In this document: one piece after another, positions 33,504-43,624 of the stretch | How positions within the stretch are numbered: the stretch's first letter is position 1 | Layout: each line of letters opens with the position of its first letter | Source of the DNA: Blattamonas nauphoetae | Taxonomy: Eukaryota > Preaxostyla > Oxymonadida | Direction: 5' to 3' | DNA length: 64,000 nt | Assembly (NCBI GenBank): GCA_033064195.1 | Contig: JARBJD010000355.1 | Location: forward strand, 1 to 64,000 | The notes under the pieces: model-generated | What the model was told of the DNA's origin: nothing | Seen by the model: only the letters and a program-made list of their open reading frames with translations | The model's database searches: none | Translations under genes and position numbers: made by a program

Positions 33504-34344
33504 TCATTTCCACATGATTTCTCTCATTTCTGGGGTGAAAAGCGTTGGACTCTGCTGTTTGGAGATTCTGTCGATTCTGAATGATGTTCCTTGACCAGAA
33601 ACAGAGAACTGAGAAGGTAAAGAAGAACGGTGTGCACACGCCGATTCTGACAGATTGTGGAAGACCAGAAACGAAACAGCGGCCACTTTCTCCATTCACA
33701 AAGAATTGGACTGTTCGAAGTGTCGATTCCATGTCCACCTCCATCCGCACACAATCCCCTTCCTTCAAAAAGAAGTGGCAGGATTCAATTTTCCAGTTAT
33801 ACCCCAAGGACTGCGTTTTGCGACAGAGATAACCAGTCGATGAAATGAGTGAGAGAGAATCTGAAGATATGAAATTGAGGGAAACACACTATTCACGCCA
33901 AAACCAAGCATTTCACCGAGTTTGGGGATGGGAGCAGTTGAGTCGAGAAGACCAATTCTGAGATCTCCGAAAGAACATGACGATGGAGAAGACAAAAGAC
34001 AAACGCCCGACGATGGGAAGAGAGAGGAGTGTGATGGTGATTGTGACAATTCCTGTCGTGATCGGTTCCTCAATGAGAGCTGTGGAAGAACTAGCGAATC
34101 CACTTTCATCTTCAGTAACCATGGAACGAGTAAGAGTTGTGTATTTGATGATGAAATGGGATCTGTCTGTGAATAGAGGAGGTGGGAGAGTGACAAGAGG
34201 TGCGGGGATCGGAATTGAGACATCACATCTCGATTCTTTCAGCAAGTGCTGATTTGAGAATGAGGAGAGGTTAACCTGGCCAGTTGGATCGACAAACGAT
34301 ACACAATGGATGCTATACTTACTAGAAGTCGGGTGGAGTGTCAT
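33504..34344 (-). pseudogene. SPRY-like domain gene (copy S5)
   Basis: Starts at ATG 34344 and has the family blocks: FTDRSHFIIKYTTLTRS, RIGLLDSTAPIPKLGEMLG, GDCVRMEVDMESTLRTVQ, RIDRISKQQ...EMREIMW. Later introns look intact, but at the first intron the expected donor has lost its GT (GTCGGGCG in place of a form like GTCGGTCG), so splicing would fail there. Its 5' end is about 110 bp from the divergent TBC gene. Confidence 0.5.
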
Positions 34345-34455
34345 ACAGTTCAAGTGGTGATGGAATGCCGATCTGAGTGTCTTGGACAGAGGGTCGGATC
34401 TTTTGGAACTCTCTCTTTTCATCGAGGTTACTATCATAGTCGTTCCCTCCCATTG

Positions 34456-37431
34456 ATGTCATCGTCTACTTTCGATGATGGTCCACCCAACACCCCTGAT
34501 GTTATCCTGTTTGACATTTCCCACTTCATTCTCAACTTTGTCAATTCCAGAACTCATTTCCATGTTCTTTTCTCAGTTCACGACAAAATTGTGGGAGAGA
34601 CCGCACGGAATCGCGCAATTAACTTCGGTCTTCAAGACTCTTCAATTCGGTCGCTGTGCTGGCGTTTCTTTTTTGGTGTCATCTCTGGTCCTCCAGGACA
34701 TGAGTGGATCGCACAGATCACGAAGCAACGATTATGGTACACAAAGCGGAGAAAGGAAGTGATCGTGGAAGCAAGCCAACTTGAAGACGAGAGCAGATCC
34801 GATGCTCACCCTCTGACGATGGACACAGACTCTGTTTGGTGCCAGTTCTTCCAAAATCAGGAACTTGAGAAACAAATTCTGATGGACGTGAATCGTTTAT
34901 TCCCTGAAATGGAATTCTTCCGGGATCCCGAAGTGATCTTGACCCTCAAACAGATCCTACTCGTTTGGACCAGGACGCATCCAGAACTGGGCTATAAGCA
35001 AGGCCTGCACGAGCTATTGGCTGTCGTCTTCTTTGTTTTCAAGACAGACTCTCTCCCCGCCATGGACAACCCTTACCCCCCTCACTCCCTCGACCACTCC
35101 GACTTCGACGTCATTCAGTCCATTCTGAACGAGAACTGGACGGAGCCCGACGTGTACGCTGTGTTTGATGCTCTTGTTAGTGCTCTGAAGCCTTGGTACT
35201 TCGAGCCCCGCAAAGATGAGGACAAGCGACTGCGCGATCTCATCCCACAATACGACGCGAGCGGGAGAGAGATTCCGGCGGGTCGGCACATGACACAGGT
35301 GGAGATTGAAGCGTCCCACATTCTGAACAAGCTGAACAAGGTGGATCCTGGCCTGCACACCCTTCTCGCCAATGTTGGCATCTCACCACACATCTTCCTT
35401 CTGAAATGGTGCCGTCTCTTGTTTTTGGACGTTTTTCCATTTTTTGAGTGTTTGAGGCTTTGGGACGCGCTGTTCTCGCTCGACCCGTTTCCGTCGTTGA
35501 TGGATTGGATATGTGTAAGCATGATCCGATCCAAGCGGGATGCGATTGAGCACGGCGACGAGCACACAGTGATGATGCTGCTGATGAAATGGCAGGAGCA
35601 CTCCGGACAGAACGTGGACGCGTTTGTATTCGACGGGTTTCGAATGTGCTGTCCTGGCCGCTCGCTCCCCTCGTTTGCCATTTTGGACGAAGCCAAAGGA
35701 AGTGAGGAAGCGACGGAGGAGGAAGAGAACGACATCGAGATCGACGGTGTTGTGATCGACTCGAATTCCCAATCGCCCTTCCCGTCCTCGTCTCCCCGCG
35801 ACAGAAAACGCCACCCTCTCAGCCAATCCACCAACGCCCAAACAGAACGAAAGGCGCTTCGGGAGTTGAGTGTGGGCGGCGGGTTTGGGAAAGCGTCGTC
35901 GAGCAGCTCCAACCAAGCCCATCACTCCTTCCCGCCCTTAATGTCCGCAGACACCGCTTCTCAGGCACCGACATGGATCCCCACACGCGTTACAACAACT
36001 TCACAATCGTCGGAACATTCAGGGCAGACTAAATCGGAAACTCGACCTGATCGAAATCCCCCTGTTGCCCCACTCCCTCGTGTGACCAGCAAGCCTGTTT
36101 TACTTCGAAAAGTGGAAGAAACCGAGCCATCCGTTGCACCAAAAATGAAATCAGGGGTAGGCACAGCTCAGAAGTTCATTGAAAAGGTGACGACGTCACT
36201 CGCGCTCGACGTGCGGCATCCAGCCATCATGGCGATGGAGGAAGACATTCTGGCGCGGGAGGAGCGGACGAGGAGGCTGGGGTTGGAGCTGGGTGCGTTG
36301 GGAGGGGTGATGCGGGTGTGGGAAGAAGAGGAGGAACGAAAGGCAGAAGCAAAAAGGAAGAGACGAGCGAGTGGAGTGGCCGAGACAGACGAAGAGAAGT
36401 CCACTCGAAAGGCGAACGAGCGAGGGAAGGAGAAGGAGCGTCGGGAGTGGATGCGATGGATTGGGGAGTGGTTGGAGAAGAAGGGAAGTGAGTTGTGGGA
36501 AGGCGAGACGAGAAGGCAGGAGCGAGAAGAGGAGGAAAGGAAGGCGCAGCAGAACGAGGAGAACGAGTCGAGGAAGATGAAGGTGTGGATGATCGGAAAG
36601 GCGAACGGAACAGAAATCGAAACTCCTAAAGAGGAGACCACCAAGAAACGACGACACTCGAAACTCAGTCGGGAGTCACGCAGTCCACGCAGCGACGAGT
36701 CCATCCCAATCCCCGCTGTGTCTCCCCTCGACGACCTCCCTCGTCCCGCTCCCGTCCCATCGCCCTCCCCCAGCCCATCCCCCTCTCCCTCGCCGACCTC
36801 AAACGAGTCGCCGTTCGATCTGCTGCTGTCGTCGATGTCGAACTTTAGAGCGAGTGCCCGCGACAAAAAGGAGGAAGTGGAGCGAGTGCTGAGTTCGGGG
36901 ATCAGTGAGATTTTGAGTGTGAAGATCGAGAAGAGGAAGGACGAGGCCGAGCTGCGGAAGATGAGCGAGGAGCGGCGGCGCAGAGAGGAAGCCAGGTCGG
37001 ACAGCGAAACAATGGCCCAGCTGTTCCCATCCTCGTACACCCTCTCCACACTTCTCAAACGAACAGCCAGCGCTCCAAACACTCTCAACTCGTCCATCTC
37101 GTCGTTCCTCGTTGCTGCTGCGAGCACTCAGCCGTCGTTCTCGATCAACACGCGGATGGCACTGAGTGAAAGTGGAGAGGGGAGTGCGGACGAGAAGAGC
37201 AAGGAAGAGGAAAAGAGGCGGATGCAGACAGAAGCGCTGTTGAACAGACAGGCAAAGGCGAAGACGAGCAAGCCACTGAGTGAGATTGTGGATGTGATGA
37301 CGAAGGAGGAGCAGGAGGAAGAGGAGAGGATGAGATTGGAGAGGGAAGAAAGGGCGAGGAAGAGAGAGATGGAGAAAAGGGAGGCAGAGGGCAAAAAGAA
37401 GGACACGCTGTTTGACGACGACGAACTATGA
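34456..37431 (+). CDS. TBC-domain Rab GTPase-activating protein (TBC1D5-like)
   Basis: A 991-aa protein. The TBC domain spans about residues 55-400: SLCWRFFFGVI, the arginine-finger motif IxxDxxR (ILMDVNR, about residues 142-148) and the glutamine-finger motif YxQG (YKQG, about 180-183), then KWCRLLFLDVFPF and LWDALFS. Both catalytic fingers are present, so it should stimulate GTP hydrolysis by a Rab. The split, insertion-rich TBC layout is most like TBC1D5, a retromer-linked GAP; that subfamily call is an inference. After about residue 430 the chain is disordered, with long Glu/Lys/Arg-rich probable coiled-coil stretches (about 620-720 and 880-990) and a Pro/Ser run. I chose the ATG at 34456; an in-frame ATG at 34306 would add residues overlapping the SPRY copy. 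No intron is needed. Confidence 0.8.
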   Translation: MSSSTFDDGPPNTPDVILFDISHFILNFVNSRTHFHVLFSVHDKIVGETARNRAINFGLQDSSIRSLCWRFFFGVISGPPGHEWIAQITKQRLWYTKRRKEVIVEASQLEDESRSDAHPLTMDTDSVWCQFFQNQELEKQILMDVNRLFPEMEFFRDPEVILTLKQILLVWTRTHPELGYKQGLHELLAVVFFVFKTDSLPAMDNPYPPHSLDHSDFDVIQSILNENWTEPDVYAVFDALVSALKPWYFEPRKDEDKRLRDLIPQYDASGREIPAGRHMTQVEIEASHILNKLNKVDPGLHTLLANVGISPHIFLLKWCRLLFLDVFPFFECLRLWDALFSLDPFPSLMDWICVSMIRSKRDAIEHGDEHTVMMLLMKWQEHSGQNVDAFVFDGFRMCCPGRSLPSFAILDEAKGSEEATEEEENDIEIDGVVIDSNSQSPFPSSSPRDRKRHPLSQSTNAQTERKALRELSVGGGFGKASSSSSNQAHHSFPPLMSADTASQAPTWIPTRVTTTSQSSEHSGQTKSETRPDRNPPVAPLPRVTSKPVLLRKVEETEPSVAPKMKSGVGTAQKFIEKVTTSLALDVRHPAIMAMEEDILAREERTRRLGLELGALGGVMRVWEEEEERKAEAKRKRRASGVAETDEEKSTRKANERGKEKERREWMRWIGEWLEKKGSELWEGETRRQEREEEERKAQQNEENESRKMKVWMIGKANGTEIETPKEETTKKRRHSKLSRESRSPRSDESIPIPAVSPLDDLPRPAPVPSPSPSPSPSPSPTSNESPFDLLLSSMSNFRASARDKKEEVERVLSSGISEILSVKIEKRKDEAELRKMSEERRRREEARSDSETMAQLFPSSYTLSTLLKRTASAPNTLNSSISSFLVAAASTQPSFSINTRMALSESGEGSADEKSKEEEKRRMQTEALLNRQAKAKTSKPLSEIVDVMTKEEQEEEERMRLEREERARKREMEKREAEGKKKDTLFDDDEL

Positions 37432-37800
37432 GGTTTTAATTTGAAGTTTTCACTATGTTTCGTTTCATCTATTTCATTTGCTGTCATTTACCCTGAGCAT
37501 TTGCGCACATTTCGAAAATTTAAGCACACACACTATGCATCACATGAACACAGCATAACTATATTCCATTTCGCATTTAAATGCATTAAAATGTTGTAAT
37601 AAGATCAATTTATTGCCTAGAACATTCTCTGACAAAAGGATCACTGTCAGAGATGATCAACCCATTGTTTACTGCCGTTATGTCAGGAAGTGAAAGACAG
37701 GTGTATTATTGCGATTATCGAAGAAACGACGATAAAATAAGACAGAATTGAAACACATATAGAAAGTACATCATCCATTCAACACTATTTTCATGTTTTT
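37432..37800. other. AT-rich intergenic stretch
   Basis: Follows the TBC stop codon. It has AT-rich sequence with ATTTAAAT-like palindromes but no gene and no repeat that I can identify. Confidence 0.4.
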
Positions 37801-37819
37801 CATGAAGAGTTCGAACTGG

Positions 37820-39651
37820 CGAAGGCGTCACGTGGTGAGACGGCGTTGGTAGACGAAAGCCGCGCTCGCCCTGCCTGCGAGACTTGGCCTTGGGGTCGTG
37901 ATGAGAACAGACAGGGCGTCGGAGGGGGCACTTCCTCATCGACGAGATGGAGTCGATTTGGAGAGATCTGTCCGTCGTGTGTGGATTCGTCGCATGACAC
38001 AAAAGAAAGGGGCTGGACTCGGGATTGCTCAGCGAGGCAGATGGAAAGGGAGAACGGAATTACACAGAAGAGCGCTTCGAGTCAGCAGCGAGGACGGAAG
38101 GAGCGGTGATGAATGACAAGGTCGGTGTGCGAGGCTGGTGCTGCGAAGTGAGAGAGGTGCCGCGTGAAGACCGGCGTGATCAGCTTTGATGTTGCTCAGT
38201 GCGAATGTTACATCTGTGGAGAGACGGTCTGGAAGCTTGACGAGCGAGGAGCAGACAGTATGTCGACAAGTCTCAACAGCAAGAACGTCACATCCTAATT
38301 CCGACCATCGTGTCTGCGATGGATTCTGCCCTGCGTCAGTTGAATGGTATTCTCGGTCATCCTCGTAACCACTGCAGCTATGATCAGCTCGTTCTGGTTC
38401 TTGAATCAGAGTTGGATCGAAGCCTGGTGGAAGGGCTGGATTACAACGTTGCCCTCCTCGTCCAGGAAGCCTGAGGCAGACACGTTCGCCAATGAGCTGG
38501 ATTGGGAGCTGGTGATGAGGAGGCTGGTGATGGAAGCGCATCGATGTTGACGTCGGCTTCTGAATTTTGCGGGATCGCGTTGAGGATCGGATGCTGTCCT
38601 GATTGAACCTGATATCTGTCGGATACTCAGCATAATTGTCGTATATGCTGTCGTTGTTGTCGAAGGCTACGATGGGAGCTTCTTAGTGCTTTTCTGGACT
38701 CCGTTTCCCCATTTCGATGTGATCAAAGTTTATGGATCCTGATGTCGTATTTACGAGCAGCATTGTCATTCTGATATCCCAGTCCATCGATGTGATGCCA
38801 GTTGCTTCGATGTGGTCATGTTTTGTGCTGAAGTTGAGCCCCCGTTCGGTTGGGAGTGCCTGCTCCTCTATTTAGACTTTGAAAATGACATTCATGGATT
38901 GAAGCTTCATGAGCATGAATGATCACTTCTTTGCATCCACGGTTCGTTCGTATTGAGTGACAATCAGAGCAGTGACTTGGTCTTGGTTGGTGAGTCTCCG
39001 AACTTCCTGTAAAGTCGAGATAGTTGGATCTATCATGAGAAATGGATGATTACAATGGAGGATGTGTTCGTCGATGTTTCCAACATTCATATCTTGCGGA
39101 TGGAGGAGTCAGGAATGACATGTGATTTCAGCGAAAGAGTTGGGAGACACTGAAGCGTGGGAAGGTCTGAGACTCGGATATTCTTCCTTCTCAAAAGTCA
39201 ATAAGAATACTTGGGGAGTGATAATGGTGAAGACAGGATGCGATACGCCTGGATCGAACGGCACATCAAATCACATTGGAGGTTGGCCGGCGACGTCGAA
39301 TGGATCTGAGTCTTGTGGTTTGTCAGAAATGCCGAATCTCGTTGGGATGGTGCAGAAGTTGGAAGTTCGACTTGTAAATCAACAGTAAAACGGAGAGAAG
39401 AGATAATGTGTTGTCGGTACTCATTGTCGAGAGACGAAGCGCCGAGCTGATGTTCATCATCACGTTTCCATTCCCAAATAGACAGTTTTGCTTCTGGGAC
39501 AGTAGAGACTGTGCAAAAGAACCAACATCACGAGAAAAACGAAGACGAGAGAAAGAGATGAGGGGAATGACAAGGAGAGAGAGAATGATAAGTCAAGAAG
39601 ATAAATGAGAGGAAACAAAGGGATGAACATACAGTTGGTGCTCTTCGGCAT
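37820..39651 (-). CDS. unidentified multi-exon gene G (model incomplete)
   Basis: Minus-strand exons are clear at the 5' end: 39651-39633 (MPKSTN), 39508-39421 (STVPEAKLSIWEWKRDDEHQ) and 39370-39275 (RTSNFCTIPTRFGISDKPQD). They join in phase through GT-AG introns of 124 and 50 nt. Further coding-like segments follow, including NVGNIDEHILHCNHPFLMID (about 39085-39025), TGITSMDWDIRMTMLLVNTT (about 38800) and FLDEEGNVVIQPFHQ (about 38450). I could not link the later pieces without a stop or a phase break, so the 3' half may contain missed introns or be decayed. No family recognised. A tandem array of similar first-exon cassettes lies immediately upstream. Confidence 0.35.
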
Positions 39652-40195
39652 CGCATCGTCTGATTATGACAGCCCGTTTGATCAGAGTCATTTCAAAAGG
39701 TACCTATTGCTCAGTATGTCTTAAAAAGAAGAAAAACAATAAAAATTGAGGCAAATAAAGAGAAGAACACACGGTGTGCGTAATAATGCAATTCACTGTC
39801 CGATCAGGACAAAAGGTTTGATCAGAGTCCTTTCACACCGTATCGATTGGTGATTAGGTCTTAAAAAAGAGAAGAAACAATAAATAGAGAGGTCAACAGA
39901 GAGGGAAGCTTACAGTGTGTGCTCTTCTGCATTTCCTTGCCCGAAGGAGACGGCCAGTTTGATCATTCACTTTTCATTGTCAATCTATCAACAATTAAGT
40001 CCCAACTTAGAAAAAAACAATAAAGAGAGAGGTAAAAAGAGAGGGCGACATACAGTGCGAGCATTTCAGCATTTTATTGACCGAACGAGACGGGCAGTTG
40101 GATCCATCTCATTCCATCTTCAATCCATCTGTAATTATGTTCGAAAGAAGTGTAAAGTCAAAAAAAGAGAGGTGAACGAAAGCGGGACATACCAA
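39632..40195 (-). repeat. tandem array of four exon-like cassettes, about 140 bp each
   Basis: Four diverged units lie end to end (about 39632-39770, 39771-39905, 39906-40049, 40050-40195). On the minus strand each consists of an acceptor-like pyrimidine tract ending AAG or CAG, about 75-90 nt of exon-like sequence, and a donor GT (GTATGT, GTAAGC or GTGTGT). Three units end in a short frame starting ATG and stopping one base into a codon at the donor (MPKSTN, MQKSTH, MLKCSH); the fourth has TTG in place of ATG. The full exon-like parts carry stops in every frame. This looks like repeated duplication of a first exon with its intron. Confidence 0.55.
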
Positions 40196-40199
40196 TCCT

Positions 40200-40450
40200 G
40201 CACAATAATGTTCTCTGTTTTGGCCCCAATCTGAGAGGGTGATATGAGATATAGAGCACAACAACATGAAGAAAGATGAAAGAGAGTCGAGAAAACACAC
40301 GATCTTTCGATTGATCGCTTCAGAAGTCATTGTGTTGGATGTGGTGTTTGTGGTGGTTTGTGCATGTTGTTCGATCCTGTGCACTTTGGGCCCATCATTT
40401 CTGAATATCAGCACAGAATCTGGAGGATGATCGAATCCATGAATAATGGT
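40200..40450 (-). other. possible upstream exons of gene G
   Basis: Open coding-like segments: DSVLIFRNDGPKVHRIEQHA...TSEAINRKI (about 40420-40302), then after a GTGTGT...CAG intron IGAKTENIIVQD (about 40231-40196) ending at a GTATGT donor. Whether these belong to gene G or to a separate short gene is unclear, because joining them to the next cassette gives a stop. Confidence 0.3.
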
Positions 40451-40654
40451 GGAAAATCGATTGAAACAAATAATATTTGATCAATTTGGACGAAATTACA
40501 TTAAAATAATGTCGAATTGTTGGCTAATCATCACCTTTCTCGCCGAAACGAAGGAATATTGGAAAAACGAACTCATCTTTCAATATTTTGTGTAAAGCCT
40601 TGACTATTGATCAGACTGGACTCTGAATTCCTCATTTTAGTCTGATTCAAAAGG

Positions 40655-40812
40655 AAATACACTCCAAGAAGGAGGCTGTTTACCACGAGAAGTGTTATTC
40701 TGGTGATCCGTCCCACCGATCGTTTGGTTTACCAAGTGTGCAAGTTGTGCTGACGAACTTTTTGCTCCAGCACACACTGTTCAGGGTGTGTTTGCACGTT
40801 TGCTCAGGGTAA
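40655..40812 (+). other. LIM-like zinc-finger relic or exon
   Basis: Two adjacent frames give KEAVYHEKCYSGDPSHR and then FTKCASCADELFAPAHTVQ. The spacing of Cys and His resembles the end of one LIM finger and the beginning of the next. The frames do not join without an indel or a splice I could not place, and a GTAAGC donor follows at 40810. It may be an isolated relic just upstream of the BAR gene. Confidence 0.25.
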
Positions 40813-40839
40813 GCTGTCATCGTCCATCAATCGGCATCA

Positions 40840-42276
40840 ATGGGTTCTGATCATTCGTCCTTCAAACTATCGATGACATTCTTCAAGAAACTCAAAGAAA
40901 CTGCATCTACCGTCAAGCATAGTGTTCAAGTTGCTGTGACCAAAACAGAGCAGTTCCAAGAAACCGAGGAATTCAAGAAGAAGGAAGAGGACAATATCGA
41001 CATGCTCAAACGCTACGAAGAGCTCTGTGATCTCGCCACGAAAATGGTTGACTCGATGACAGCCTCAGCACAAGCTCAGACAGCATATGTACGACTCCCA
41101 CTTTTCTCACTCTTTTTTCTCTCTCTCTCTGTCCAGTTCAACAAATATCTGGAATATGCCGAAAAGGATCCTTCTATTCCGCGGGACGTTGTCAAAACAA
41201 GTGTCTCTTTGCTCCACTTTCACTTCTTCTTTTCCAAACTCTCCTCCGATTCTCCTTTCTTTTCTTCGTCGTTCAGTGGACGCAATGAAATCTTACGTGC
41301 AGTATCAGACAGAGCTTGTGTATGGTCATCGTTTTCGGAGAATTATTAATCTTTCTTAACCATACCTCACCTCTTACGATCCTTTTTCTTAATCTTTTAT
41401 TTTCGCTCATATCTCATCTCTGCCATCTAATTATTTCTCTCCCTCTCTCTCCACACACTCTCTCTTTCTTCCACATCCAACCTGCCTTGGATGCAGCCAC
41501 ACAATCTCGAAAGTGGCAATCCAACCAGACGCCGATTTCTTCAAGTCCCAACTCAAGAAAGCAGAGGTGTGCCCCCTTTGCGATTCACTTCTCCCTTTTT
41601 TGTCATTCCCTCCAATTTCTCCCTTTCCCTCATTCACTCTATTTCTCCTCTCTTCCCTTTCTCGTCTCCCAGGCAATGCGTACGCAACTCACCGACGTGC
41701 GCCTTGCTCGGGACGCCGCTGGGACAGAGCGTGTGAAGGGGAGCGAGGAGTTCAAGAACGAGAAGGCCGCCGAGAAGTTCCGCAAGCTTGATGAGCAGTA
41801 CAAAGTGGAGCGGCGGAATCTGATGGAACTGATGGAGTACTGCGAGGTGAAGCGCAACCACGACATAGTGGAGCACTCTGCGCACCTGTTTGAGGCAACA
41901 GTGTGTTGTACTGTTCTCTCTCATCGTCCCTTTCTTTTTTTGTATTCAGTTCACCTACCACGCAACGTATTATTCAGACATGGCAACGATCCAGAAGCAG
42001 GTGCGGGATGCTCTGGAAGGGCTGAAGCGGCTTCCCCCGCCTCCCGTGCCCTCAGTGGCCGAGGGACTGTCGCCGAGTGGAGAGGGCGCGAAAGAGGCAG
42101 CACACCAAGTGGAGCCTGTTGCTGTGCAGAGAGATGAGAAACCAGCGACTCCAACTGCTATGGGTGTTGCCCCAAGTCCACCGGAGGGGCAGCCAGACCC
42201 ACAAGGTGATCCATCCGATGAATCAGGAAACAGGCGAGAGAGTACCGACGAGACGGAAGTAGCTGATTCTGTGTAA
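40840..42276 (+). CDS. BAR-domain membrane-bending protein (six exons)
   Basis: A 326-aa protein. Exons: 40840-41088, 41137-41200, 41277-41319, 41497-41566, 41673-41900, 41950-42276. Introns are 48, 76, 177, 106 and 49 nt, all GT-AG with strong pyrimidine tracts, and the 981 nt close exactly at TAA. Residues about 10-230 form the long charged helices of a BAR domain: FFKKLKETASTVKHS, KYEELCDLATKMVDS-like helix 1, KAEAMRTQLTDVRLARD, ERRNLMELMEYCEVKR, and FTYHATYYSDMATIQKQV, the usual tyrosine/histidine pattern of the last BAR helix. BAR dimers bind curved membranes in endocytosis and traffic. The Pro/Glu-rich tail of about 90 residues has no SH3 domain. The start at 40840 precedes a second in-frame ATG (TFFKKL) by 11 codons; either may be used. 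Confidence 0.75.
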
Positions 42277-42519
42277 TTCCACAATAATTTATTTTTGTCC
42301 AGATATTCAAAAAATGTTCTTCAAACCAGAGATCTGAGAGAGTTTTCGAATCTCCAAGTTAGGCGAAAAGATAATTTTGTCAAATGGTTTGTGTTTCAAC
42401 TACCAATTCGTTCTTTTCTCGTTCCTAATGTTGATGTCTTGCGTCCTCTCATTGAACAAGTCCCCAAATTCTCTCTTCGCATCTTTCCATCACCGAATTC
42501 TCATTCTCGATTTCTTCAG

Positions 42520-43392
42520 ATGATATCCCTTGCCCTGCTTCTCTTCCCCCTTTTCCACGCTACCAGTCAAGAAGAAATTGTTCAGATTGTGAACAACGTG
42601 AAAGGCGGATTGTGGAAAGCCAAAGTTTACAACAAGACGGAATTCGATGTTGAAGCAGCCATGATGCACATGGACTCCACGATCCTCTCCGAAGAGCCAG
42701 TCTTCTCATCCCCTCTTCAATCGACTCCCGAGGTGTTTGATGCGCGCGAACGATGGCCAGAATTCCAAGTGCCGATCCAGATGCAGGCAGCATGCAACGG
42801 ATGCTGGGCGTTCGCCACCACCGCATCGATGACGTATCGGTTGGGTGTTGCTGGCTGCTATAAAGGGCTCATCTCCCCCCAAGATCTTCTGTCGTGCGAC
42901 AAGACGAACAAGGCGTGCCAGGGAGGCAATCCCCTCCGAGCAATGCTCTTCGCAGCGAACAACGGAATCGCGTCGGATGACTGTGTGCCGTTTGTGTCGG
43001 AATTCGGCCGTGTTCCCCTCTGCCCGTCGAAATGCAAGAACGGAAGTGCGATCGAACGCTACAAATACAAAACACCCTTCCAAGTGGGTGTGAGTGATGT
43101 CCAAACATTGTTGATGGAATCTGGCCCTCTCTACGCGCGATTCAACGTGTATGCAGACTTCCTAAATTATGAAGATGGGATTTATGAACACGTCACTGGA
43201 AGGCAGCTTGGGTCGCACGCAGTGCTGCTGCTGGGATGGGGGGTCGAAAAGGGTGTGGATTACTGGCTGCTCCAGAATTCGTATTCGGAGGAGTGGGGAG
43301 AGAAGGGATATTTCAGAATGAGGCGCGGATCCAACCAGTGTGGGATGGAGAATGCGTTCTATGGCGGAATTGTGGACTGCAATGCGCTGTGA
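42520..43392 (+). CDS. cathepsin B-like cysteine protease
   Basis: A 290-aa papain-family (C1A) preproenzyme. A short signal peptide (MISLALLLFPLFHATSQ) is followed by a compact propeptide of about 50 residues. The mature part has the oxyanion Gln89, catalytic Cys95 (CNGCWAF), His233 (GSHAVLLLGWG) and Asn253 (QNSYSEEWGEKGYF). It is cathepsin B-like by the CxGGNPLRAM and WGxEKGVDYWLLQNS blocks. It lacks the double-histidine occluding loop that gives animal cathepsin B its exopeptidase activity, as in some other protist cathepsin B proteins, so it is probably an endopeptidase of the lysosome/phagosome or secreted. The frame is open further upstream, but the ATG before the signal peptide is the sensible start. 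Single exon, about 245 bp after the BAR gene. Confidence 0.85.
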   Translation: MISLALLLFPLFHATSQEEIVQIVNNVKGGLWKAKVYNKTEFDVEAAMMHMDSTILSEEPVFSSPLQSTPEVFDARERWPEFQVPIQMQAACNGCWAFATTASMTYRLGVAGCYKGLISPQDLLSCDKTNKACQGGNPLRAMLFAANNGIASDDCVPFVSEFGRVPLCPSKCKNGSAIERYKYKTPFQVGVSDVQTLLMESGPLYARFNVYADFLNYEDGIYEHVTGRQLGSHAVLLLGWGVEKGVDYWLLQNSYSEEWGEKGYFRMRRGSNQCGMENAFYGGIVDCNAL

Positions 43393-43624
43393 TTGCACTG
43401 GATATCCGGCTGGGTTTCACTATTCTCTTTCTGTTTCTCATCTCTTTCCATTCCCCCGAGTTTTCAATTAATTCGTCCATCTCGTCCTTCGTTGAGTGTC
43501 AAGTTGTTTTATTCAGAATTCCTCATTGCGATTACGGAATGGAATGTCTAATCACTTCATTTTCAACAAATGTCAAATGTTCCATAATTTTGTTTCTCAT
43601 TTCCTCGAAAGTCGTCGAACACTC

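Noticed and set aside
34515-34580. A 37-nt intron near the start of the TBC gene (GTCAATT...CTCAG)
   Set aside because: Removing it shifts the frame and destroys the R...W motif of the TBC domain; the unspliced frame gives the expected domain.
36168-37127. Long antisense frame opposite the TBC gene (319 codons)
   Set aside because: It mirrors the Glu/Lys/Arg-rich C-terminus of the TBC protein and gives Ser/Leu/Phe-rich junk; codon composition explains it.
38600-38720. A reassigned stop codon, because one TAA interrupts a coding-like run in gene G
   Set aside because: The BAR, TBC, SPRY and ARM-like genes all end at ordinary TAA, TAG or TGA with no in-frame stops inside, so the standard code fits. 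A missed intron or decay explains this one.
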